Shown here: in pieces, positions 1-14,721 of the stretch | How the letters are laid out: every line of letters begins with the position of its first letter | Numbering within the stretch: the stretch's first letter is position 1 | From: Acanthaster planci | Lineage: Eukaryota; Echinodermata; Asteroidea; Valvatida; Acanthasteridae | DNA: 64,000 nt | NCBI RefSeq assembly: GCF_001949145.1 | Contig: NW_019091362.1 | Coordinates: 5,264,123 to 5,328,122 of the forward strand | Reading direction: 5' to 3' | The notes under the pieces: model-generated | The model's input: the letters and a program-made list of their open reading frames with translations, nothing else | Told to the model about the DNA's origin: nothing | Databases searched by the model: none | Translations under genes and position numbers: made by a program

Positions 1-44
1 TCCAACCTCTGACAAAATTTAGCTCTGGATAGAAAAACTCCTGA

Positions 45-430
45 ATGAATCCTCCTCAAGTTGACGTGGGAATTCCACCTGCTGAGAACACTCTCTTCTG
101 CCTCAGACGCACATGGGCTCAGTGGAAAACACTGAACCGTCTGAAGACAAGAACAGGGCGATCCAGGGTTGCTCTGAACAGATGGGGTTACAAGACCGGA
201 CCAACCCCCTGTGAATGTGCAGAAGAAGACCACAGTATGGAGCACCGTCTCGTCTGCTCTACAATCCAGTCCTTGTAACCAAAAAGACCTTGCAGTTCAA
301 CGCACATGCAAAGATCTGTGTCAAGAAATAGGAGACTGTTGTATGACCTCGCTTTGGAGAAACGAGGAAATCTCCTGATTGGTTAGGCCCCATAGCAGGG
401 ATCTTTTTCTCCTTTCGTTGTAAAGTCATT
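45..430 (+). mobile_element. 3' end of a LINE ORF2 (decayed)
   Basis: A reading frame from 45 to 278 contains the signature found near the C-terminus of many non-LTR retrotransposon ORF2 proteins: R-R-T-W followed by L-N-R-L-K-T, then a G-R-x-R-x-A-L-N-R-W-G-Y stretch, then a C-x-C plus H-S-M-E-H element. After a frame change, weaker coding-like sequence runs to about 360-400. The window edge cuts off the 5' part, so the reverse transcriptase itself is not visible. Frame changes mark it as dead. The clade (CR1-, RTE- or Jockey-like) cannot be set from this fragment. The C-terminal LINE motif is seen; the right boundary is an estimate. Confidence 0.6.
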
Positions 431-3400
431 TCCTTTTGTGAGAATGAACAGTACATTATGGCATATGCATAGTACATTGTGCGGATAGTATTTCCCCTCA
501 TTGAATCCTGACTGGCAGAACTCCCTGATGGATCCAACTGAAGCATTGTGCACGACGCTCGGTTGCTATATTTGCATAGAGAATAATTATCAAGAAGTAG
601 GAATTAAACTTCACAAATCACAACCTACACTGCACGTTTTCGAATGGTAGGCCTACTGTGGTGTGAAGAATTGTACTTAACTTTTAAATGATATTTCCTA
701 ACATGTTCATTTCATTGCCCAAGAGCCGCATCCAGGATATTGAGCACCTTTAATTTTCATTTTTGAATGCAAATATCTCATTGTTGTTAGGTTTTGCATG
801 AAACCATTTTAGGAGAGTTTCATGAGCACTAACCTTAACATATTTGCACCATATTTGAAAGAAATTAAATGAAAATGATGCATTATAGCAAACAATAGTG
901 TTGTGCGCAAAATAATCAGAAAAATGCCGTAAAACCACCTTTGGCTAAATTGCAGCGCACTGAGCTCATGAGATATCATGGATTATTGTTCACAGTATTC
1001 CTGGTAAGCTTTAGCAAACGTTGGCGACGAATATCGAATTGCAACGGCGACAGTAGGCTCTCAGTCCTAAAAGGGCATAGGGGTTAACGTGTAACATCGT
1101 ACATTCTTTTCACAGCCAGTTATTTGAAAAGGCTACATGTTTTTTAATGACGGTGATGACAGGAATAATTTGACATACGGCTTTATCCATAATTGATTTT
1201 ATTTTGCATTTTGTATAACATCCATCCGTGGATATTTCACATTAGGGGCCATGAGTCGTGCAAATGCTTGCGTGAGTTGAGTTATTGGAAAAGTATTACG
1301 GGCGATTTACAATGCCTTGAACCACTACAGAGGTTGCCACAGAGAGGCATTTTCGCAGTGCGCTGTGGGAAAACGGTCAACAAAGGATCTTTGTGCCGAC
1401 TATGCCATGAACAGGAAACTTGGTCCACTGGTTTTTGTCAGGGATGAAACTTCGTGTTTTACAGTATCGTGTTAATTAATATTCCACGGTGTTTTTTGTG
1501 AGGTTCTGTACATATGTCTTCAAAGTGTCTAATGACATTCGTCCAAATCGTCGGGGTAAGTCGACCATTTTTGTGGACCCTAACGTAAAATAAAGTTTCT
1601 CCGTGACAAACTCTTGGTGGCGCACTGTATCGCGCGTCGTCCGTAACTTATTATTGGAAGTTACCGTGACTTGCTTTTCTGAGGCTGTGCCTACTGTGCA
1701 TGGTTATTTGAAATGGGCGAAGGCTCGGTCATTCGAGCGCTATACACAAGTTTGCGTTTAGTTTTTCTCAATGGCCTGACTAACTTCACAAATTTGCTGT
1801 AAATACCAACTTTCCACCTTCAGAGTAAAGTGTCAAGCTGTTGTACACATCGTCTGGGAAATGAACAGATGTTCCACTTCATTTCAAACATCTGGATGCA
1901 GATGCTTTAATATTTATTACCATAACTCTACATATTCACAACCGAGAGCTGAACTCTAGCTCACTGCGCCACTCGTTATCACTTACAAGTCTTCAGTTCT
2001 GAAGTGTTCCCCGGGAACGCGTTTCCTATTACACTACACTGTCTGGAGACACACCAAGTCTCATCAGATGGAAAATGCATGGTGCAACTGCTATTCTTAA
2101 GAAGAGACCAGTCTTCCCGCCTCGTGGAGCATCCCCTGTTGAAATGTCAGACTTGACTTGGNCTCCAGAGTCACGACTGCAGCCTTTATTCAAGTCGAGT
2201 TTTCCCGATGACCCGGTACAATTCAATGGAACTGCCGCCCGGAAGAAGTACGCATGCATCGTCCACGCTACAATTTACACTACGTTCACACTTCACATGA
2301 ACAGATATGGCTACACACTGTACCTACACATGTTGCCTTTCTCTTGCCCCTGAAACTGTAGAAACAACTGAGTTCTGAATAATTATGTCTGAGGTTTGGT
2401 AAAGAAAATGTGGCATGGTTTATCCCGGGCAGTGGATAGTATTTGTAAAATGCCAAACACCCTCTCCTGTGAATACCGACACCACAGTTGAACTTTAAAA
2501 AAAAAAAACAAAAAAAAAACTTTTCTTATTTTAAGGAATTAAAAGGGCCTACACGTCAGAAATGGTACTTACATGTTCCTTTGGGGGAAGTGTGACTATT
2601 TAAAACTGGACAGCCAGTCCGGAAAACAAACAAACTAAACAAACAATGAACCCCCCCCCCGACTCAAGGCCTGGGTAAGTAGCCTATCCACTGTCTCAGT
2701 GGCCTTAAAATGAAAAGATGTGCATTGCCCTTAAATTGTCAGCGGATTGGCATGGAGCAGTACTAACACATGTCGTGATTAATCATGTACCTTCAGAAGC
2801 AAGCTCCGTGCACCTTTCACCAGTTATAATGGCTGCTGGATGGTGTTGTACTCTTAGCTTGGGCCCTTATGTTTGAAGAGGATTGTCGAAGGCAAACTGG
2901 AAGAAGTGCAGTGCCACTTTATATGTAATTGAGTCCGTCCTTTTAAAGAGGAATTTCGAGCAAATCTGACACGGGAAAGTACTGTTCTCATTCTCTGAAA
3001 CATAAAATACGAACACAGAAATGATTCCACTGTGGACTGCTCTGACTGCACAGACACATGGACCATGGAGCTGTGTGGACTAGGACTTCTTAAAACCTCT
3101 ATCAAACAATTTGCTTTCAAGTATGCACGGTGGTAATTGTATGTAAGCAGACGATCGATTCAGATGCACGATTGCCACTTTTTTTTCTACGGTGAATGTA
3201 TCAGACTCGTTCACCGTCTACAGCCTGTCAGTCTGTTTGTACTGTTACTGGAAAGCTATTTTCACATGTAAGAAAATTTTAGTTGCAGATATTTAGCCTG
3301 TTATGCTGCTGAAAATTACATTTGCGTCAGCCATTTACATGTCTCCATATGGACAGAAATTCACATAATAGTGATGTTTCATGCCATGCTTATTTCGGGG

Positions 3401-4795
3401 TGCATGTTCTTCCCAGCAGGCCACATCACCATAAACAACATCTCAATCAATCACCACCTAAACAAAAATATAATTAACTGTCAGAACGACGGACGTGACT
3501 TAACGCTACGATCCCTCGGGGAGATACGCAGCCCTCACAGGCTGGGTTGTTTGTAGGCGTGCAAGCATGCACTTTCTGTTCAAACCTCATTTTAATAAAA
3601 ACAAAACATAAGTTCACGAACGACTCTCCACATCCAAACGTCTTGAGGCTCGTCTATTCGTAAACCCATGTAACTGGGTCTAAAGATCTACACAATCCAC
3701 TCAGCGTAAATATTCGCAGGAAATAATTTATGCCAACACTTTCAAGCTTGTTCCAGTTGTTTCGACTTTTGGGATTCAGGAAGGTAAACCATCTGGGTTG
3801 GATTTCCCTTTGTTGTTAAACAGTGAAATTACAATATAGACCTACATCTTCGTGTTCAAAGTGTTTAATTGTCCACTGAACACTGAGGAAATCCTTACAA
3901 ACCTCTCTTGGTTCTAAACGCTATATAGGCCTTATATTTAGCTGAAATCAGACCTTTCAATAGACGTTTTAAAAACATTTCAGAAAATGATCACTTCTTG
4001 AAATACTTTCTTGAGCTCTCCTCTTTCCACAGAGAATCTGAGGGTCTGTTATAACGACTAAGAGAAAATTCGGGATCGGTGTGGTGAAGAATATGAGCAA
4101 AATGTCGATGAAATATCTTGAGAATAATATTGTTCTGAACTGTTGTCTCCTCGCTCTCCAGGCGTGGTTCACTCTGTCATTAGCTTTACCTGCCCTTGAC
4201 ATGAGAAAAGGCCAATGCTACAGCGTTACTGTAAGTGGAATACTCGACACAAACTGGGGAATGGCAAGAAAAAATGGAAGGGCACATAGGCAGTTGCCGG
4301 GTTTCTACTTTAATGCATTTCCCCTTCCAACCATTTCCAATGTCTTACCGCTATGATCCCCAGGGCTCTCTTCTCAGCATCTTTTCATCTGGTAGTAATT
4401 GAACTATGAATATATATATAGCCTACTCCTGGTTAATGAAGGCACGCACAAATGGGTCTTTCGTCCTGTTATTCCCTAATGGATAATAAAATGCCAATAT
4501 TCGTACCGATATTTCCAGTGACAAGATGACGAATAGGACATAATAATTTCAAAATCCTTCTTGACGATCATGTAATTCCCACTGGAGACACAAAATGGAC
4601 ATTAAAACCGCTACTGCATGTATTGTGGTTTAATATTAGGTTCAAGGCGAATGCCGCACTCAATGCACTGCAGCATGAAACTACATGTACATGTACAGTA
4701 CATACTTATTGTCATCATGCATGCAGTATAGCGTGTGGATTTTACGTGTAAACAAGCAGTGGGGTAGCCTACCACACCATGTTCGTGTATACATG

Positions 4796-4815
4796 CTATA
4801 TATATATATATATAC
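4796..4815. repeat. (TA)n microsatellite
   Basis: About ten uninterrupted TA dinucleotides, followed by a short imperfect extension. Confidence 0.85.
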
Positions 4816-7800
4816 TGTATATAAAATCATATTCTTACTCTTGTCAGTTGATTAACGATATCCAAGGGATATACTCTGTCCACTCAAGTCCCGCTTGTAA
4901 TCATCACTGAACCAAGTGAGCAAGTTGGAAACATTCATCTAAGCTTGGGGATTTCTATTTTTAACATCGCCAATTCTGCCAGTCAATTGCTTTATCGAAT
5001 AATCCGCGGCTTCGGGCCATTGCGCATAATAGTTTGTACTATCCTGACTATGTCAGCGTCAATTATGCTAATGCCAAGTAGATCCAGGTCCTGGGAACTC
5101 TGGCAGCGGTGGCTGGGTCAATTGTCGGCTGACTGAATGCACAGATTTGGCCATGAACTTCCGCGTTCTTCACGATGTAAACATTTTTATGCATGGTCCA
5201 GCGTTCTTCCTGTGTGATGCGATCTAAACACAACTGGCGGCTGAAAATGCATGTATGTTGAAAACATGAACAACTGGAAATGTGCTACGCTAAAGGTATT
5301 TGACAGATACAATTATGTTTGAAGCATTCTGCCTAGGCCTCTCTTTGGCTTTACTGAGACGATCCTGCATGCCACCATGTTGAGTCAGAAACTTGAAGAC
5401 GAGAACTATTGTCAGTGGAAAAAGACGAATTCACTTTTTTCAGACTGAAGAGATATTGACATTCGTAGACCCACAGGACTAGAAGACGGGTGTGGCTTTT
5501 GGTAACCCGTACTACTACTAGTTTGTTTGTCATACTGACAAGATGTTGACAAAATAGTAGGCCTACCTCCTGCTATTTTATCAATCAGAACTACGGTTTC
5601 TCAACTAGCTACATGTACATGTAGGTGTCGAGTAGCGGGCTGTCTGCACTCATCGTAAGCAAACGTGTCTTTCTAACAAGGGAATTCTTGTTATTACAGC
5701 CACTCTAGTAAATCTTGTCAACATGAGAAACTTAAGTTCGCTGCGAGCGTTTCGGATTGAGCTTTTACAGATTATCTCCATAATTATTAGCGCTTGGTCC
5801 GGACTTGAGAAAGTATCTGATCAATGCTACTTTTTTACATTTACTATCAAATTTATGTACGATCGTCACCAAAGCTATTAGAGAAATTCTCCCTCAATTC
5901 TCACCAAGTAAAAAGTTAACAGTAACAGTCCAGAATAAAGAATATTAGTTTAACACCGCTGCCTTAGAACCAAGAAAATAACCAGTGGTCTATAGCACAC
6001 GTGACACATTTGCAGCGCAGCCCTTGCCTCATTGCAACAACGTTTTAATGCTCTTGAATTCCTGTAAATTTGATTTAAAGACAGAATTTCAGATTTGTCT
6101 GTAAATCATACTTGAAAATGACGGTATTTAGTTCGCTAAACTGATCACTTTACCAAGAGACGCCTGTTGTATAAAAAATATCAACAACAGTCCTTTCGAA
6201 CTGTTAACTTGCTTAAAGTTAAACAGGGAGCCTGCCTTCGGGTGAAAAGATCACTACAGTAATAAGTAAAACATCAGGGACTATTCGACTGGTGTTTTCT
6301 CATTTCCGGTGTAGCTTGAGGCTTAGTCTCCTTTGAGAAAGATTATCTCAAGCGCACTAAGCATGTCTCACATCTGCGCAGCAAACAAGACTCTCATAAA
6401 TAACGATGCTAGGTGAGATTTTGCAAAGAAACATGTCCATATTAAACCAGTACGAATGTCACTTACTGTTTGGACAGTTATTACTCTTGTGATGGCAATA
6501 AATGACGTTGAATATAACACCATTCATGATAATATCCAAGCACGGATCACGCGTACCTTTTATCTCGAGGACTTCAGCCTACAGATCTCTTCAAAATGTG
6601 CATGCACTAATGCCAAATGTGTGTTTTACATTCTTCCAACGAACAAATCCAATAGTCGCTCTTCTCACAAGCATGGACATTAGTTTGTAATCCTATGAAG
6701 CAGAATATTGCACTTAACACCCTACAGCCACGCCGCAGCGACAGGCCCACAAAGCTATAATTCCTAGACCACGCAAGGCTGCGCAAATAAACAACGTCAT
6801 AAATTTCCGCAAATGGCGGACAGATAGAGGCATCTCCCATTATTAACTGCTGATTGGGGACCTGATGGGAGACAAAAAAAGAAGGAAATTATACCGGTAC
6901 CTGCAGAATTTAATGACCACTCTGCTGCTAGTATCACCGGTCAGTTGCCTTTATAAACGAAACCATGTATGCTTTCCTGCTTAAAAGAGTTGCCTGTTTA
7001 TTGGGTGGCTTAAAGGAGAGTTGGAACATCCCTGGAGTTCTTCGTACAGTGAAATGGATTGGAATGGTTAACGACAGACGGTCCCACTTCTAGTTAATCT
7101 CCACGGAACTGCCTTAAGCAGACAGTTACTGCCCCCCCCCACACACACACCAGCCTCTGGCAAGTTATTTCCTTATTTCACATTGCCCGTTTACTGGCAA
7201 AAGCACCATTGCGTTTTCCTGATCCAAAGGGATGGCGCGGTTATCAAATGCCCACATCTGCATAGGCCTTCGCTCCTTCAATGTGCATTCCCTCAGCCAA
7301 CATACCTTAATAGGTTCATTAGCACCACGAGAAAAACATCTCCGTTACTGAAATATCGCAGAAATGAATGTAGGCCTATTTCTAATGGGCGTGATGAGTG
7401 AGGATCTCCTATTAAAATGCAAACATTTGAACAAACACCAATAAATCCGAAAAGTAATTTTCTTTGAAATTAAGACTGCAAAAGAAACTTGATTATCCCA
7501 CTTCACAACTAAGAGCCATCTATATATTACGGGCACGACGGTGTGGCATAGGCCTAGTTGTTTCTTTGTTCCTAGCGTGCGAATCCCCTCCCACACCCAG
7601 CGGCGAAACAAGTATGTGCATGCCAGCATTTTCTAATCTGACAGTGTGCCTACCATGAAGCATTCGGCCTACATCCCTGATTTTGCATGTGGATAAAAAG
7701 TACTTTTCTTTAAACCACACCTTTTTCAACATGACCAGGGAGTTGTTGCTATGACCAACGATAAGGCGCTCACTCGTGGCGGCATCTGATCTGAAAGGTT

Positions 7801-10530
7801 CACTCTCCAAAAGATTGAAAACCACTTCCAAAAACCGTGAATACAACTCTGAAAGAGTGACAAGTCTCTTTCAACTTCTCCCATATATGGCTCTCCCTTT
7901 TCGGTACATTTGCCACAGCTTGTGTGACCGTGTTGATGATTTAGCCATACCTAGATTAAAAATATTTCTTTTCTTATGAATGCTGTTGAAAGTTAATAAC
8001 GCAGAATCACTTGTTCTGACCTGGCTGCGGTTTCCATTGTCTTGATCTTAACAATTGACGGAGTACACCAGCGACGCCAAGCACGTAATCAAGGCGCAGC
8101 ACTCTTAATGTATAAAAATAACGAATCATTCAGTCTTACCAACTTCAGTTATTCAAATGAACTGTGACGACATCATTCTTTTTGTCACATTATTCATCAT
8201 CCCATTATTCACCCTGTCACCTCTGACTTGTGAAAGGACTCACATCATCATGGACTCAACTAAACTAAAAACAGTGCAAATGCTATACATGTTTCATTGC
8301 ATTTGTTACATACACCATGGGTCTTAATTACATCCCAACTCAAGGTCTAAACACAAGGAGCGTTATGCAAACCTTCATTCTAGAATTAATGCGACCACTG
8401 GTCGACGTGTATTCACATGCCGTCATGGGCACAATATGCTGGCTGCACCACATACATTAGAATCTTTCACTCGTCTACCTTGCCAAAACACCTGATTTAT
8501 CCTTCTCTCTCTCTCTTCAAAAAATCCCTTAATTCAAGCGAACAGAAACAGCAGAGGTCAAGAGAATGCCAGGCCGATGCTGAGAAACATTAATCAACAT
8601 GCACCGCACCGTCTTGCAAGCGACACCAAACGAGGGCATTTTGACCCTTCGCGCGTGATGGCATGATTGGCTCTCGGAAGATACTAGAGGCACCAGCAGC
8701 ACAGCTATCTCAAGTAGATAGCACGATCGCAGCAATTGTACGTCAAACGTAGTAAAATCAGCATCGCTCGTCGTGGACCGTAAAATGGTGCATATGCCTT
8801 TTATGCAAACACTGTCTTACTCAGTAGCCAAGCTGCACTGTTCAGCTTCGTCAGTATTTTGCTTTCAATTACAAAATCGAGGAATTTATGAACAACTCTG
8901 CATTGAAAGTGTTGAACATTAAATGACATAGTTACGTTGGATGGTTGAACAAAGTTTGGATCCAGGAAAAAACGTAAGTTGACTGAAAAAAAGGAAGTAT
9001 ATACGTCAACATGCCCCCAGACATTCGTCTCGACTCCCGAGAATGGGCCCTGTGCACTTTTCCAGGATCTCAGTCATTGTGTTCTTGAGCCAAGAACACA
9101 GAGTGCAAACACATTATTTTAGTAAGAACTCAGAAATCAACTTCAAAATATGCTGCGGCAGAAGGACATTGAAGAGTCGTTCAGATCTGTGAATATTAAG
9201 CACTTGTGGCAGACTTCAACACGCACCACGACACACAGAACACAGGCTTGTCATTCATAATGGAGGGCAAATTATGCTTTACCCATCGACAGTCGGGATT
9301 ATCAATTCCAGTGCCTCTGTACGTATAATGACATGATGCGGGAGCTACTGCCGAATGAGTTGAATTTCAAACTTGAGTGAATGGTAAAGTCTTCAAACCT
9401 TAAACGAACGCATCCATATAGCTTCGACTAATGAGATATCCTCCTTCCAACAGGATGTAAAGCAGGCCCCTTATCATCGCAGATATGACCTTTGGAATAA
9501 CAGGAGTAATGCCAGCTAGCGATAGACAATAAGGCAATTTCATTCCGCAAAGAAAACACTCCATTGAAATATTAATATAAGGAAAAATGTGTATGTATTA
9601 TCAGTGGAGTTGGCTTTTCGTCTTGTTTATGTGACATATTTGATGCTTAAGGAATTGATTAGAATTAAGGTGAACTTTTAATATTGCATGGAACTTTGAG
9701 ACTATTATTATTTAATCATCTTTATTCATTTCTCAAAATACGTACAAATCAATAAAGATGTGACATAAAACCCCGGTCCCGAGTGGACAATAAATATGTT
9801 CAAGTACTCATGTGTATATTTTCATTCACATATATATACACACATCCACCTGTTTTCCAGATTGCGTCATTCCGACTGCTAAAACACGTAGGATTCTAAC
9901 ATAGTTCTTCTAACAATCTGATCACGAAAATCTTTATATCTAACGTCCAAATTTGATTCTCCTTCTGTATATAATATAATTCCACACATATACTACGTGT
10001 GCAGTTTACATGAAGGCAATGCTTACGTTTAGTTGTGTTTTCCAGGGTTGGACTCACTTTGATGCGCTCAGCCAGGTTTTAGACGACTTCAAGCTATCGA
10101 ATGTATTTATTCTGGTGAAGAATGTTCATTCCATCCACAGAAAGAAAAATTGCCTATTTTGTTTAGCTGTGAAGTTGCCGTTGGGTGCTTCACTGGAGTA
10201 CTGCCCCCAATATGAGCGTCGTGACTATAAGGTCTCGTGACTGCGTGCCAGCCTCCGTGTACGGAAACCAGAACGCCCGGTGAGAATCAAAGAGCTGAGG
10301 CGATGACAGCAGTCTACGTTCCCACACAGCCACGCCAACAAGACGATGAGGTGAAGAACGAATTTCGTCCTCCTCACGTCAACAGAACTTGCAGCCAGCG
10401 CCGCGGCTTACATAATTACCCGGCCAGCCTAGTCTGAATGCAGCACCCAGGGTGAAATGATAGATATGGGGTCGGCAGTGGATACGCAAATCCCCCGTGG
10501 GATAACCGCTGGGTGTAAGCTCCCCCGCTC

Positions 10531-10553
10531 CTCTCTCTCTCTCTCTCCCCGCG
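10531..10553. repeat. (CT)n microsatellite
   Basis: Roughly ten CT dinucleotides flanked by C-rich sequence. It lies between short unassigned open frames. Confidence 0.8.
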
Positions 10554-13500
10554 CTCTGAATAAGCCTTGCGCAGGCTAAGGGTGAACGATGCTCCGGTAG
10601 CGCACGGCCTTATACGTGCATAATGCGCGATGTGTCTACTCATGCCGATGGGATTACCAGTACTTACGGAGCTGGGACATGGAATGCATTTGGCAGCCTA
10701 AAACATAGGGTAACTGTACAACTGCCTCTGGCTGAGGATGTAGAAGCCATTCACTGGCTTCCAAAGTGGCGCATAGCATTGCTAGGCCTACTGTACAAAT
10801 GGATGTAATTTCCTGTCCCCACTCTACGGGCAAATTTCATATTTTGTGCTGTCACTAAAATAAGTGATTTTCATCTTATTATAATTTAAGCTAGTTACGA
10901 CATCATTATCTTATCCCTGGTACCGGTATCGATTAGGAGATCTGGAGGGTAACTGACACGATCCGGCGTGTGCATTTATAGTTTGAAGCTTATAGCGCCG
11001 TTTTCTTTTTTTTGGGGGGGGCATCTCACAGGTAGGGGGAATGCGTGATAATTACTGATTAGTAAGCGGTACAGGAGTGATTTCTCAGAAGTTTCAATCC
11101 AATATGACGCGTGTTGCCCATCGTACATTGAGCAGTCAAGAGAGAGTGCATTCACGATAGAATGTTTGGGCGTTTTGCTGACCCATCTCAGGAAATTGCG
11201 TGTTGCACGAGAACAGCATCTGATTTTTTTTGTACAAATAGTTTAAAAACTGACCGCAAGATGTTACTGAAAGGAGCGCAAAAACACAAGTGTAGGAAAT
11301 GTTTCGGGCGGATTCCACTTTCAGTGTGAACACGGCAAAGGATCTCAAAAAGTCTTTTAAAAAATCGGCTTTAATTGAATTAATCAAAGCTTAAAGCTCG
11401 GGCAGCCTACCTGCACGGATAGACGTAAAGTATAACGTCAATGATTGTTATAACACTTGTTTGTGATACAGGAACTTAATGAAGTTAATTGATTACCAAA
11501 TTGAAGATTTTAATCATTACAGTTGATTTTTTCTTTTACGCAGACAGGAGCTCGGTTACAAAACGCTAACTGCATGATTCGATGTTATAAGAACACTTTT
11601 CTCCCACTGTATACCATAGTGAACTGGTCAGGGAAAATAAGTCTGGATTTCCCCTTCTCAGCCCCCCCCCCCCATACTCTGAGAAAAATAACGTCGTGTC
11701 GCGAAATGTCGTCATTCAATTCGGAAGAAAAAAGCTCTACTTGATACATTCTACTGTAAATTGCAACCTACACATGCAGTATATAGGCCTACTATTATTA
11801 AGGCATAGGCTAACGATTAACCGCAGGCCTACACGCCGTGCAGAGTACAAGCTCAAACTGGACTGTTTAACCAAGCCAAATCCCACTCCCGGCAAGACCG
11901 ATCTTATATTCCATCAAACCGGCAAGCCTCTTTTGATACCAAGTAGCGTGCTTTTTATTGAGATGGAGAGGGTTGGGAGGGGAGGGGAGAGAGGGAATCC
12001 AATGCACGTTAGTAAATGAAACGAAAACCGGCACAGGAGCTAGAGGTTTAAGTAATCCGGCCATTGTTTTGTTAGCCCCAAGCAAAGTCATGGACGTCAG
12101 TTTTACTCTAGTGTTTGGACCTGCTGCAGACTATATCAGGAATTTCAGAGCTAAGATTTTTGCCCGTCACACAGTTTTTAGTCATAAGGAAAGAAGAAGC
12201 GGGCCCACAAACCCATACAGCAAAGCTAAGTATTATCAATTTCTTTTCCTTTCTATGTAGTCAGGATGGCTCTCAGGATGGCTCTTAGGAAGAAAAGTAG
12301 TGGTACAATCATTTTTTTCATAAAATATGACATGTTTGCGCCTCGGGTAAGACAAAACTGCATTTGGGCAAACAGTACTTCAAATAATCACAGAGAAGGG
12401 TCTAAGTGAATACTGTAAACATGAAAGCAGACTTGATACATTCTGTTGATTTAGCCGTTTTAACTATTCATTAAGGACAATGTCAACCTAAGCTAGGTTA
12501 ATCTCTGCTCCAAGCCAAAAGCGCCGCTCTTAAAGCTCCTATTGTGTGTCTGCTATTCCCCCTTCAGGTGAGTTTTCCCGTCTTTTCTCAGCAACCTCCA
12601 AAATACATGATTGGAGAAGTGGTTTAGCTTGCTGAACTACAATGGGCCAACTTGAGCAGATTGAAACTGCATTCCCACCAGGATGTTTTGGTTCTGGTTG
12701 CAGCTTCTGGCCAGATCATGGCTCGTCTGCTCAAGTGATACAGTCTTCAGATACAAAGCATGCAAATAGTCGTTCAGTAGTGTTTATACCTTTTCTCCGG
12801 TAAACAGCACTGCACGCTGGTAGGATGCAGTTCAAGTTCTGAGCACATTATCTCCTTAAATGCTACTACGTGTATTTCGGTGAATTTTAAGAAAGATGTA
12901 GGGGTCATTTATTTAGATCCACGTCAACAGCTTCCGTTATTCCACCATTTGTGGTTAGCCCTTTTTTCTAACCAGAAAATAATGCTATTCCTCAAATGTT
13001 CCTGAAAATTTGAATTGCTGGACAACGTCCCTTGTGCATTCATGCCAAATCTCATATTAGCTATATGCCTAATTGATGGTAAATTTGAATTGTTCATTTT
13101 GTCCGTTGCAATGTTTTCGTTCCATTTGTCGCGTTAGATTACAAAATACGCTATGAAGAGTACAAGATAATGAGCGATTTTAGAATCATTATTCCAGCAC
13201 TCTACAATTCATTGCGTTTGTCATTTATCTTAACCACCCCAAATTCACATTCTGTGAGTCTTCACGCATAGGATTTGGACCTAAGACGTATCCTCCCCTT
13301 TCCGTTCCGATTTTGTTTCATCAGTGTCCCATGGTTTTCTCGATCTAGATATTGATGTTGAGAGTTTAAATACTTTTGTACCCATTTTTTTTACACATTT
13401 AACCCAGGTGTTCATTGAAATATGTTAGGGGATGTGTTAAAATGCTAAACGTTGGATCAACATTTGCAGACTCGGCTTGAAGGTCAAAGTGGTAAAACAT

Positions 13501-14527
13501 TGAACTCAGATGACATTCAAGCACAAATAATGGGCACATTTCTGATTTATGGTGAACTTTAATGTGACTCTTATATGATTTATATTGTGAGCATCCCGAT
13601 TGTTTGCATTCTATTTTGGGACCGTGACTTTTAATTGAGACATAACTTCTTTCCAGGCCTACAAATCTAAGAATAATAAGTGTGCTTTATGCAATCCACG
13701 GTGTAGTTTTTAATCGTTCCCCAGGAGAGTTTCTGGAGAGAATACTAATTAGAAATTACCCATAAAAAGAACAATGCTCCGATCTCAGCCCCGTTGAAGG
13801 TTGTAGGCCAGCAAATGAGCCCAACTTGAATTGCCCGCGTGTACCGGAAATCACGATTTGGAGGCTGTCGAAATTCTCTGCTATTACAGCATTTCGAGGT
13901 CCTTGGACTTGATGGTTTGTGAAGGAGGATGGGATCTACTATGTACCAACAAGACTGCCAGCTTGTATTTCTGGAAGCGTTAGGTCTAACGGGGCCCTCC
14001 AAATTGCTCTATTTTGCAATGTAGTGCCAGGCATCAATTTTCAAAATGGCGATGCCTCGTGACTGTGTTGAGGAGTGATTATCTGTGGAGAAAAATATCT
14101 TCAAAACTCATCGTATAAGCTACTGAATATCGAAAAAAAAACCCAAAAAGATGAGGAAGTGAGCTTTATTTTGATAAGTATCTTGAACACCTGACAACGT
14201 TGTGAGTAGGCCTATTTCATTTGATTTTTTGAAGGGGGGATTTATCACTGTTGTCTATGGAAGCTGACAGGTCTGCTCGCTGAAGTCAGAAGCGATTCAT
14301 TGCGCCCTCTTGTAGAAACTCATCTCCAAAATGCGTCTCTTGAGGGCGCACTTGTAATTAGCAGCGTACATAGTTCATGCATGCTTGTTGCAAGAGCATG
14401 AACAGTATGTTGCAATCAATCATGGAGTAGTGTACCATCGGGCGGAACGCTGTCCCAGAAGAAGCTCCCTAATATTTTCCTAATACTGTCAGAGTAAAAA
14501 ATTCCTTACACGCCCAGGAGAGTCACA

Positions 14528-14721
14528 ATGACGCGAATTGCAAGGAAACGTCATCACCGAGGGTACACCCACATCCAGAAAAAGTACCGAACACGGAGGA
14601 AAACGAAGGACTTGGACCAGATCCACGAAGACATGAAACCGGAAGCTTCCAAGCAACTGTTAAATCAAGATATAGATCATGACAAGCCGGGGATGGGTCA
14701 GCATTACTGTTTGCATTGCGC
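14528..14721 (+). CDS. ZNF593: ZNF593 exon 1
   Basis: Encodes the start Met, the basic N-terminal tail and the first half of the zinc finger, including both cysteines. It ends at a consensus donor GTAAGG, two bases into an Ala codon. Confidence 0.93.

Larger units (their letters stand above)
431..14527. other. Long stretch with no recognisable gene
   Basis: About 14 kb without a coding region I can support. Open frames are short (under about 110 codons), overlap on both strands and have no family motifs. The content is AT-rich with short low-complexity tracts: an A-rich run near 2498-2519, C10 at 2651-2660, (TA)n near 4796-4815, C9 followed by (AC)n at 7132-7152, and a CT run near 10531-10550. 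The words AGGCCTA and ACATGTACATGT recur. Distal exons or regulatory elements of neighbouring genes could lie here unseen. Confidence 0.5.

Noticed and set aside
7345-7846. Overlapping frames of 94-108 codons on the minus strand
   Set aside because: No motif, competing frames on the other strand and AT-rich composition; most likely chance.
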